A model generated the notes under the pieces. It searched no databases. It saw only the letters and a program-made list of their open reading frames with translations, and was not told the origin of the DNA. The translations under genes were made by a program, and so were the position numbers. Positions 40,405-45,484 of a stretch of 45,484 bases of DNA are shown here, piece by piece; position 1 is the first letter of the stretch; each line of letters begins with the position of its first letter. Source of the stretch: JAHITU01 sp964486155 (GTDB lineage: Bacteria > Patescibacteriota > Minisyncoccia > Phycocordibacterales > UBA12079); the NCBI GenBank assembly GCA_964486155.1, contig CAZAKQ010000005.1, forward strand, positions 1 to 45,484, given 5' to 3'.

Positions 40405-40683
40405 TTATTTTTCTTTTTTATAGAAAATATTTATGCTCCAATTTTTACATAACGAGCATCTTTCAAGTTCAGAATAATTTTTTGTTGAAATCTTCTCTAG
40501 TTTCTCTTTCGGACAATCACAACTTTCCTGAATTCTATCAGTTTTTTGGTTCAAAGCTTTAAACAAAGTAGCTGCTTCTTTTTTAACACGCTCAATAAAT
40601 TTCTCAATTGCCAAAACTTCTTCTTGAGCTTCGTTAGGATAATCATCAGGATCCACCGAAAGATCAATTCTCTTTTTTGTCAT
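40405..40683 (-). CDS. small zinc-ribbon protein (92 aa), paralogue
   Basis: The 92-aa product starts with an acidic patch (LSVDPDDYPNEAQEEVLAIE), continues with a helix (FIERVKKEAATLFKAL) and ends with a ribbon CDCPKEK..ERCSLCKNW (about residues 55-82). The next gene upstream has the same plan (FSFNPDDWP, CDCPDNKKE, QRCSLCK), so the two are tandem paralogues. AAAAGGAG precedes the ATG. The TAA at its end is followed in the same frame by another Cys-rich segment (40258-40404). Confidence 0.75.
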   Translation of the reverse strand: MTKKRIDLSVDPDDYPNEAQEEVLAIEKFIERVKKEAATLFKALNQKTDRIQESCDCPKEKLEKISTKNYSELERCSLCKNWSINIFYKKEK

Positions 40684-40715
40684 TTTTTCTCCTTTTAGTC
40701 CTTTCTTATATTTCT

Positions 40716-41009
40716 TTATGTTGATTTAGAAAATGATTTTTTGCAAAGAGAACATCTTTGCTCTAAACATAATTTATCATTCGTAAAAACTTCTTTTTTG
40801 TTATCTGGACAATCACAAGCATTTTGAATTTTATCTCTATTTGCCTTAGCTTCTTTTAGCAAAAAAGGAAGGTCTTTTTTAAAATCATAAAGAATCATAT
40901 AAAGATTCATAATTCCTTCTATAGCTTCAATATCTACGTTACCATAACCATCCCTAACTACTGGCCAATCATCCGGATTAAAAGAAAATTTTATATCTAT
41001 TTTTTCCAT
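40716..41009 (-). CDS. small zinc-ribbon protein (97 aa), paralogue
   Basis: I start at the ATG at 41009 (MEKIDIKFSFNPDDWP) because AAAGGAG lies before it; the frame is open nine codons more. Same architecture as the 40405-40683 gene: a PDDW/Y motif near the N-terminus, a middle helix (FKKDLPFLLKEAKANRDKIQ), then CDCPDNKKEVF..EQRCSLCKKSF. The two genes are 32 nt apart and share one terminator. No family is recognised. Confidence 0.75.
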   Translation of the reverse strand: MEKIDIKFSFNPDDWPVVRDGYGNVDIEAIEGIMNLYMILYDFKKDLPFLLKEAKANRDKIQNACDCPDNKKEVFTNDKLCLEQRCSLCKKSFSKST

Positions 41010-41036
41010 TTTCTCTCCTTTATTAAAAGTTTTCAA

Positions 41037-41256
41037 TTATACTCGTTTCCTATCTATTATAATACTTAAAAACTTCCAAAATACAAGACTAAAGCATAAA
41101 AACAAACACCTAGATAGACTACTTTGTTGAGTGAATTTTTTAATTTTTGAAAAAATTAAAAAATTCACTCGTTTCGCAAAATCCGTATTTGAAAATTAGT
41201 TCATTGAAAATTGATTGAAAATTGAAAATTGTGAATTGAAAATTAGAAGTTTCTAT
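41037..41256. repeat. repeat-filled intergenic region upstream of trxB
   Basis: Contains a long hairpin, TGAATTTTTTAATTTTT with inverse (41134-41169), AAATCCGTATTTGAAAA (41178-41194) and a TTGAAAATTG array (41200-41248), the same order as at 25414-25503. No gene. Confidence 0.55.
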
Positions 41257-41282
41257 TTATAATACTGGTTACAGTATTATAA
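41257..41282. promoter_or_regulatory. palindromic operator candidate upstream of trxB
   Basis: TTATAATACTG/CAGTATTATAA around GTTA, perfect, ending 6 nt before the trxB -10 box. Confidence 0.5.
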
Positions 41283-41288
41283 TTAAGG

Positions 41289-41294
41289 TATAAT
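41289..41294 (+). promoter_or_regulatory. trxB -10 box (leaderless)
   Basis: TATAAT, 7 nt before the ATG at 41302; no Shine-Dalgarno. The -35 position overlaps the palindrome. Confidence 0.55.
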
Positions 41295-41301
41295 ATACCC
41301 T

Positions 41302-42222
41302 ATGTACGATTTAATAATAATAGGAGGAGGACCCGCAGGAGTAGCTGCTGGTGTTTATGCCTCACGAAAAAAAATAAAAACTTTAGTATTAGCAGAAAAT
41401 TTTGGAGGACAATCTCAAACCTCTTCAGAAATTCAAAATTGGATTGGAACAGTCGCTATTTCTGGAGCAGATTTAGCTAAAAATTTAGAAGAACATTTAT
41501 TAGCTTATGCAAATGACACTTTAGAAGTAAAAAAAGAACGAGTAGAAAATATTTCTCAACAAGAAGACAAGACTTTTAATATCACTACTTCTGCCGGAAA
41601 TTACTCATCTAAAAATATCTTAGTAACTACAGGAAGTTCAAGAAGGAAATTAGAAGTTCCAGGATCTCAAGAATTTGAAAATAAAGGAATAGTATATTGT
41701 GCAACTTGTGATGGTCCGTTGTTCACAGGAAAAGATGTTGTTGTAATTGGTGGAGGAAATGCTGCTTTTGAATCAGCTTCTCAACTTCTTGCTTACACAA
41801 AATCAGTTACTCTACTTAATCGTTCAGACAAATTCAAAGCAGACGAAGTTACAGTCCAAAAAATGTCAAAAATAGAAAACTTTAACCCTATCCTAAATGC
41901 TCAACTAGTAGAAATCAAAGGAGATAATTTTGTTAAATCTTTAATTTATAAAAATACAAAAACAAATGAGGAAACAGAACTGAAAGTAGAAGGGGTGTTT
42001 GTGGAAATAGGTTCAAAACCAACTACTGAATTCGTAAAAGAGCTTGTAGAGTTAACTAATTATGGAGCAATAAAAGTAGATCCAATGATTCAAAAAACTT
42101 CTTTGGAAGGAATTTGGGCTGCTGGAGACTGCACAGACGGGCTATATCACCAAAACAATATTGCTGTTGGAGACGGAATCAAAGCTTTAGAAAATATTTA
42201 CAATTATTTACAAAACAATTAG
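41302..42222 (+). CDS. trxB: thioredoxin reductase
   Basis: TrxB passes electrons from NAD(P)H through FAD to thioredoxin. The 306-aa product has the FAD motif IIGGGPAGVAAGVYASRKKI at the N-terminus, the redox-active CATC pair (C133 and C136), the second dinucleotide motif VVIGGGNAAFESASQLLA, and the C-terminal GIWAAGDCTDG FAD motif. The usual HRRxxxRA NADPH-specificity segment reads LLNRSDKFKADE, so the donor preference may differ. It stands alone with a palindrome over its promoter. Confidence 0.94.
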   Translation: MYDLIIIGGGPAGVAAGVYASRKKIKTLVLAENFGGQSQTSSEIQNWIGTVAISGADLAKNLEEHLLAYANDTLEVKKERVENISQQEDKTFNITTSAGNYSSKNILVTTGSSRRKLEVPGSQEFENKGIVYCATCDGPLFTGKDVVVIGGGNAAFESASQLLAYTKSVTLLNRSDKFKADEVTVQKMSKIENFNPILNAQLVEIKGDNFVKSLIYKNTKTNEETELKVEGVFVEIGSKPTTEFVKELVELTNYGAIKVDPMIQKTSLEGIWAAGDCTDGLYHQNNIAVGDGIKALENIYNYLQNN

Positions 42223-42228
42223 TTTTTC

Positions 42229-42305
42229 GAGGTCCGACCTCTTAACGTATACAGCATTGATCTTTAGTGATTTATTTTGTTTAATTAATGCCGAGGTCGC
42301 ACCTC
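42229..42305. repeat. pair of GGTC palindromes (family A) after trxB
   Basis: GAGGTCCGACCTC (42229-42241) and GAGGTCGCACCTC (42293-42305), 51 bp apart. The first shares its core with the insert in mnmA; the GGTCGCACC form is in rpe. Confidence 0.6.
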
Positions 42306-42409
42306 TTTAAAAACTTATTTATTTAAAATTAATCAAGAAAAAACAAGAACAACTATTTATTTAAATTATAATATTATACATAATGTTATAATTTAAATAA
42401 CAAAAACAA

Positions 42410-42459
42410 ATTAAAAATCTCTACTATTCCAGTTAACTGGAATAGTAGAGATTTTTAAT
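42410..42459. terminator. 50-bp perfect palindrome with CCAGTTAACTGG apex
   Basis: Perfectly symmetric; apex 42429-42440. It lies 34 nt after the stop of the minus-strand Gre-like gene and between converging genes, so it probably ends both. Confidence 0.65.
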
Positions 42460-42492
42460 CTTATATTTTATAAATTTTATAAACTTTGGAAT

Positions 42493-42939
42493 TTAGATTA
42501 TCTCCAAAATCTTCAATTTTTTTTCATTGTCTCCTATTTTTAAAATACAAGTATCCCCTACTTTTTTATTTTCTAAACATTTAAAAATAGGAGTTTCCTG
42601 CGAAATAGTAATTAAATTATCTTCTTTCAAAATAATTCCTCCTCCTTTCTCAACCATTAAATAAATTTTGTTATTTTCATTTTCATCTTCTATTTTTACA
42701 AACTTATCTTTTAAATCTGTATTTTGAAAATATTCAATTGAGTCTTTGGTATTTTGGATTTTCAATTTATAATCATCTCCTTCTTTTTGTTTTTCAGATC
42801 TAGTCGTATCACTAGCTGACTGCATAAAACTCGGAGCTTCCATCCGATCTCTTTCTATCTTTTTCATTCGAGAATTCTGCTCTTCAAGTAGAATCTCCAA
42901 CTTTTTTATTATTTTTTCTACTACTTCTTTTTTATTCAT
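42493..42939 (-). CDS. GreA/GreB-like protein
   Basis: The 148-aa product has a helical N-terminal half (VEKIIKKLEILLEEQNSRMK) and a C-terminal FKBP-like segment. Its end, SQETPIFKCLENKKVGDTCI then LKIGDNEKKLKILEI, matches the last strands of GreA (SPLGxALLGKKxGD..). The acidic coiled-coil tip of a cleavage factor is not obvious (residues ~38-52 read PSFMQSASDTTRSEK). I see it as a Gre-domain paralogue, perhaps a polymerase secondary-channel binder of the Rnk/GreA group. It starts 2 nt after the NUDIX gene. Confidence 0.7.
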   Translation of the reverse strand: MNKKEVVEKIIKKLEILLEEQNSRMKKIERDRMEAPSFMQSASDTTRSEKQKEGDDYKLKIQNTKDSIEYFQNTDLKDKFVKIEDENENNKIYLMVEKGGGIILKEDNLITISQETPIFKCLENKKVGDTCILKIGDNEKKLKILEII

Positions 42940-42941
42940 AA

Positions 42942-43457
42942 TTAATTTTCTAATTCATTATATTTATCCAAAGCCAATTCAATTAATTGTTTTCCTTTTT
43001 CTCCCCAACCTAATCTTTCAATAGCATCATCTACATTAACTATAATTCTTCCTACAGCTTTTCCATCTGGATCTTTCACCGGTTTATCTATTAATTCAAC
43101 TTTAGCTACAACTCTTAAAAAACAACTTTCTTTTTTCGAAGCTAATTTATTTGGATGAAAAATCTTTTCAACACCAATAGTTTTCCAATCTACGAGCTTT
43201 ACTTGAGCTTCTTCTATCAATTCCCTTTTCAAAGTTTCTTCAACAAGTTCATTTTTTTCTACCGTTCCACCTGGATTCCCAAACCATCCTTCAATATTTT
43301 CATAAAAAACTATTTCTTTTTCATTCAAAAAACACACAGCTTGTACTTGTTGTATTGAAGATAAATTACAATGATCATGAAGAAGATGCAATTCTAATTC
43401 ATAATCATTACCACCCCAATCGCCCTTTTCACTAAATAACACTTTTTTATTTCCCAT
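42942..43457 (-). CDS. NUDIX hydrolase
   Basis: NUDIX enzymes cleave nucleoside diphosphate-X compounds. The Nudix box is GTVEKNELVEETLKRELIEE then AQV, matching Gx5Ex7REUxEExGU except Gln in place of the final Gly. I start at the ATG at 43457 (MGNKKVLFSEKGDWGG, 171 aa) because TATAAT (43468-43473) lies 10 nt before it; the open frame extends 11 codons further into the palindrome 43467-43496. The substrate cannot be deduced. It is coupled to the Gre-like gene (2-nt gap). Confidence 0.85.
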   Translation of the reverse strand: MGNKKVLFSEKGDWGGNDYELELHLLHDHCNLSSIQQVQAVCFLNEKEIVFYENIEGWFGNPGGTVEKNELVEETLKRELIEEAQVKLVDWKTIGVEKIFHPNKLASKKESCFLRVVAKVELIDKPVKDPDGKAVGRIIVNVDDAIERLGWGEKGKQLIELALDKYNELEN

Positions 43458-43466
43458 AATTATTTT

Positions 43467-43496
43467 TATTATATGATTATATATAATCATATAATA
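43467..43496. promoter_or_regulatory. 30-bp palindrome over the NUDIX promoter
   Basis: Perfect AT-only-centred inverted repeat (TATTATATGATTATA and inverse) that includes the -10 box; an operator is a natural reading. Confidence 0.5.
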
Positions 43497-43501
43497 GATT
43501 A

Positions 43502-43654
43502 TTATTGATTTAATTCATCATATTTAATTACAGATCCATCTTCTTGTTGAATATGAATATCATCATTTGTGAAATTAAATTTATAAACCCCCGCTAATAT
43601 TACTAGCAAAATTACAATTATTATTCCAATTATTATTCTTTTTATTATTTTCAT
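43502..43654 (-). CDS. small single-span membrane protein (50 aa)
   Basis: MKIIKRIIIGIIIVILLVIL is followed by AGVYKFNFTNDDIHIQQEDG and SVIKYDELNQ. There is one strong membrane span at residues 4-22 with two Lys and one Arg in the first six residues, then a polar tail that should lie outside. No Shine-Dalgarno is seen. It fits between the deformylase remnant (4 nt) and the NUDIX gene. Function unknown. Confidence 0.5.
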   Translation of the reverse strand: MKIIKRIIIGIIIVILLVILAGVYKFNFTNDDIHIQQEDGSVIKYDELNQ

Positions 43655-43658
43655 AATT

Positions 43659-44172
43659 TTATTTATTTCTTTTTTTAAATTCTGAGTCAGACATCAAAGT
43701 ATCAGTTGAATATAATTTATCTGTGAAAACAATTCCATTTAAATGATCTTCCTCATGCTGAATAATACGTGCCAAAAATCCTTCAAAAGTTTTATATTGT
43801 TTTTCCCCATCTTCAGAATACCATTCCACATCAATTTCATAAGCTCGTTTAACTTCACCAAAAAGATTAGCTTCCGCATCCTTCATAATCAATTTCTTTT
43901 TTTCTTGAATACCTAGTAATTTTTGGATTTATAAACACACGTAATGCATCATCATTTACTTTTCTATACTTTGTTTTTTTCGGCTATGCTATAAAAATAC
44001 GTTTTGATATTCCTATTTGTGGAGCAGACATACCAACCAAATTTTCAGATTTCATTGTACCAATTAAATCTTTTATTATTTGTATATCATTTTTTTGTAA
44101 CGGAAAAGTTATACGCTTTGCTTTAGCACGCATAATTTTATTACCAATTTGAATTGTCTTTCTTTTTATCAT
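43659..44172 (-). pseudogene. def: peptide deformylase, broken by a stop codon and a frameshift
   Basis: Deformylase removes the N-formyl group from new proteins. Motif 1 (GMSAPQIG) is in the first part (44172 to 43987). An in-frame TAG at 43984-43986 follows ISKRIFIA, after which the same frame continues with PKKTKYRKVNDDALRVFINP up to EGCGS, the motif 2 region (EGCLS). There the frame is lost by one base near 43885-43893. Motif 3 (QHEEDHLNG, with the HExxH) is in the other frame down to 43659. All three motifs survive, so decay is recent, or two sequencing errors are involved. A functional def must exist elsewhere if it is essential here. Confidence 0.8.
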
Positions 44173-44280
44173 ATATCCAATTCTACATTAAAAATACTTA
44201 ATTGTCCTGTGGTTGAGATTAAATGGTTGTTAATATTTTTTGCAAGAAAAATCGTTAACAACTCGCAAAAATACGGTTTA
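44170..44280 (-). pseudogene. 3' remnant of a second ASCH-domain gene
   Basis: On the minus strand the last ~25 codons read AKNINNHLISTTGQLSIFNV then ELDI and TGA, against RNIRKIDPPISVKGQLSIFN then VELDI in the intact ASCH gene (44646-44984). The TGA overlaps the ATG of the deformylase remnant (ATGA). The 5' part is missing; a gene of 71 codons and a terminator stand there instead. Confidence 0.65.
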
Positions 44281-44323
44281 TTAACGGTTATTAATTTATA
44301 GAAATATCTAATTCTACTCATAC

Positions 44324-44353
44324 AAAAAAGGTAACCGATTACGGTTACCTTTT
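44324..44353. terminator. bidirectional terminator after the 71-aa gene
   Basis: AAAAAAGGTAACCG/CGGTTACCTTTT, 8-bp GC-containing stem with ATTA loop; 32 nt after the stop codon. Confidence 0.85.
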
Positions 44354-44385
44354 CGGATAATATAATTAAATACTACTATTTATAT

Positions 44386-44601
44386 TTAAGCATTGTTATA
44401 CTCCGAAGTTATGGGAAGGTTAGGTACATATCCAAATCTATCATCAGAGTACTTCATATACGATTTACCTCTCCTAATAACTTCTCTACTGCGTTCAGAA
44501 CTTTCCTTAAAAAAAACTTTATCTGAATTTGTAAGAGAAATTCGCTTACGAGATGGTCCAAGATTAAATTTTTGCTCAAAAGTCTTAACTTCTTTTTTCA
44601 T
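44386..44601 (-). CDS. hypothetical basic protein (71 aa)
   Basis: Not recognised. A Lys/Arg/Ser-rich protein (KKEVKTFEQKFNLGPSRKRI, then ESSERSREVIRRGKSYMKYS) without hydrophobic segments. AGGAGG (44611-44616), the best Shine-Dalgarno in the window, lies 9 nt before the ATG at 44601 and only 3 nt before the ATG at 44607, so I choose the former. It lies directly downstream of the ASCH gene and has its own terminator. Its charge suggests nucleic acid binding, nothing more. Confidence 0.65.
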   Translation of the reverse strand: MKKEVKTFEQKFNLGPSRKRISLTNSDKVFFKESSERSREVIRRGKSYMKYSDDRFGYVPNLPITSEYNNA

Positions 44602-44645
44602 GTCCATTACCTCCTATTTTTGTTTTAAGAGAACCAATATATTTC

Positions 44646-44984
44646 TTATATATCCAATTCTACATTAAAAATTGATAATTGTCCCTTGACTGAGATTGGT
44701 GGGTCTATTTTTCTGATATTTCTGAGATACCAAGCCTTAGCTTTTGGATAAACTTTAATACAAGCATCTTTTTCATGTTTTTTCTGCATTGGTTTAATGT
44801 CATAGAGTTCAACAATACATAAAGCCTTTCCAAAAGGTTCAATTTTAGGATTTTGAGATGAACAAATTACTAAATCTCCTCTATACTTAGTGTTCCAAGT
44901 TCGAGTTTCAATTGTCTTTTTCCCCTCACAAACCAAATTAGCCCAAGGTTGTTTTAAAGAAATGGCTTTGTAGATTTTCTTCAT
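44646..44984 (-). CDS. ASCH-domain protein
   Basis: ASCH domains have a PUA-like fold and bind RNA or act on modified nucleosides. The 112-aa product is essentially one domain: KAISLKQPWANLVCEGKKTI, then ETRTWNTKYRGDLVICSS (the SLxQPWAxLIxxGxKxxExR pattern with the conserved K, E and R), and the closing strands VKGQLSIFNVELDI. It is followed by the 71-aa gene; a degenerate copy of its last codons is found further on at 44170-44280, so the locus has been partly duplicated. Confidence 0.85.
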   Translation of the reverse strand: MKKIYKAISLKQPWANLVCEGKKTIETRTWNTKYRGDLVICSSQNPKIEPFGKALCIVELYDIKPMQKKHEKDACIKVYPKAKAWYLRNIRKIDPPISVKGQLSIFNVELDI

Positions 44985-45054
44985 TAATTAAATTATAACA
45001 CAACAAAAAAATCAGACACCCGATGTCTATATCTTAGCTCCAAAAGAAAATACA

Positions 45055-45081
45055 AATAGTAGCAATCGGATTGCTACTATT
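45055..45081. repeat. palindrome with GCAATCGGATTGC core
   Basis: 27-nt perfect palindrome, AATAGTA + core + TACTATT, upstream of the ASCH gene. The core is shared with the two inserts in mnmA (28908-28966). Confidence 0.55.
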
Positions 45082-45095
45082 AATGTAAACTCATA

Positions 45096-45400
45096 TTTTA
45101 TCAAGTGGCTCCTGCCCTAACTCGGCTGTATATTTTTCTTCCTGAAAAATATGACTTTTCAGCCTCCGTCTTTCGACTCCCGACGAAAGCAAAATTATTT
45201 GCTTTCTATAGGGTCACATTTAAAAAACAGCCTTTCGGCTGCTTTTTAAATGTGACCCTACCGGGAGTCGGTCACGAATCACTAAGTAAAATTTTTCGTA
45301 AACTCAAATTTTACAAAGTGTTCTCGACCCCGTCTCAGAAAATCTCGAATTTTCTTCTGACTTTCGACTATCCCACACAGGGGATTCACTAGAATTTAAA
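45096..45400. repeat. hairpin chain with duplicated tRNA-Glu tail
   Basis: Successive hairpins: TATTTTTC/GAAAAATA (45131-45151), CTTTCG/CGAAAG (45170-45189), GAAAGCAAA/TTTGCTTTC (45185-45206), a 52-nt stem TAGGGTCACATTT.. (45209-45260), GTAAAATTT/AAATTTTAC (45286-45314) and CAGAAAAT/ATTTTCTtCTG (45336-45360). TGTGACCCTACCGGGAGTCG at 45251-45270 is identical to the tRNA-Glu 3' end at 45433-45452. No gene is credible here. Confidence 0.55.
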
Positions 45401-45434
45401 AAACCCAGTCAAAAGACTGAGTTTTTTAAATTTG
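45394..45434 (-). terminator. terminator of tRNA-Glu
   Basis: AATTTAAAAAACTCAGTC/GACTGGGTTTTTTAAATT with a TTTT loop on the minus strand, directly after the tRNA 3' end. Confidence 0.8.
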
Positions 45435-45484
45435 TGACCCTACCGGGAGTCGAACCCGGATTGCCGGCTTGAAAAGCCGATGTC
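45435..45484 (-). tRNA. tRNA-Glu (anticodon TTC), 3' part, cut by the window edge
   Basis: On the minus strand, from the right edge: GACA (end of the D arm), anticodon stem TCGGC/GCCGG with loop TTTTCAA (anticodon TTC), variable CAAT, T arm CCGGG-TTCGACT-CCCGG, acceptor strand TAGGGTC and discriminator A. The CCA end is not encoded (CAA follows). The 5' part lies outside the window. Confidence 0.85.

Noticed and set aside
43984..43986. TAG inside deformylase as a recoded codon
   Set aside because: Elsewhere the window reads normally with the standard code, and the same gene has an additional frameshift, so decay or sequencing error is simpler.
45105..45392. Open frame of 95 codons on the + strand (begins MAPALTRLYIF)
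   Set aside because: It lies across the hairpin chain and the tRNA-tail copy, has no ribosome binding site, and its composition follows the palindromes rather than a protein.

Overview
The window is a gene-dense, very AT-rich bacterial chromosome segment carrying almost only core genes in shortened forms. Examples are RpoB of 1052 aa, RpoC of 1224 aa, a 436-aa SecD and a 417-aa ProS without the inserted editing domain. Small lineage-specific genes lie between them, and the intergenic DNA is full of short GC-rich palindromes. I read this as a member of the Candidate Phyla Radiation (Patescibacteria), most likely a Parcubacteria-type lineage with the standard genetic code. The assignment rests on gene content, size and composition, not on a search.

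Layout. Bases 1-600 hold an unknown + strand gene with a structured leader. From 11.8 kb down to 1.3 kb runs the minus-strand transcription and replication block rpoB-rpoC-dnaG-rpoD. A promoter / 45-codon ORF / terminator unit and a GNAT acetyltransferase follow at 12.2-13.0 kb. From 27.1 down to 13.3 kb the minus strand encodes translation and envelope functions: an ATP-cone/nuclease-like protein, frr, rseP, secD, proS, mreB-mreC-mreD-mrdA, greA, lysS (with an extra C-terminal domain), a hypothetical gene and rpsP. Two small paralogous + strand genes interrupt it at 22.4-22.8 kb. From 27.3 to 33.9 kb are a membrane protein, mnmA, a winged-helix regulator, a transketolase N-terminal subunit, rpe, rpsA (+) and pth. 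From 34.2 to 39.6 kb the + strand carries lepB, a HisRS-like gene, rpsU, ybeY, ftsA and ftsZ. From 39.7 to 41.0 kb is a cluster of small zinc-ribbon genes, followed by trxB (+). The right end is a more degraded accessory zone: a Gre-like protein, NUDIX, a broken peptide deformylase, a partial duplicate of an ASCH gene, an intact ASCH gene, a chain of hairpins containing copies of a tRNA tail, and the 3' part of tRNA-Glu.

The strongest non-gene signal is a set of palindromic repeat families that occur between genes and also inside five essential genes (proS, secD, mnmA, rpe, pth). There they are translated in frame as extra loops, formally like the Rickettsia palindromic elements. A second pattern is translational. 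Many housekeeping genes have a -10 box only 6-10 nt before the ATG and no Shine-Dalgarno (leaderless mRNAs), whereas the small unknown genes have strong Shine-Dalgarno sequences and their own promoters and terminators. A third is a shared 12-bp tip, CCAGTTAACTGG, at the apex of four otherwise unrelated long hairpins.

The genes largely serve information processing (RNA polymerase, primase, sigma factor, S1, S16, S21, RRF, LysRS, ProRS, Pth, MnmA, YbeY) and cell shape, division and export (MreBCD, PBP2, FtsA, FtsZ, SecD, LepB, RseP).
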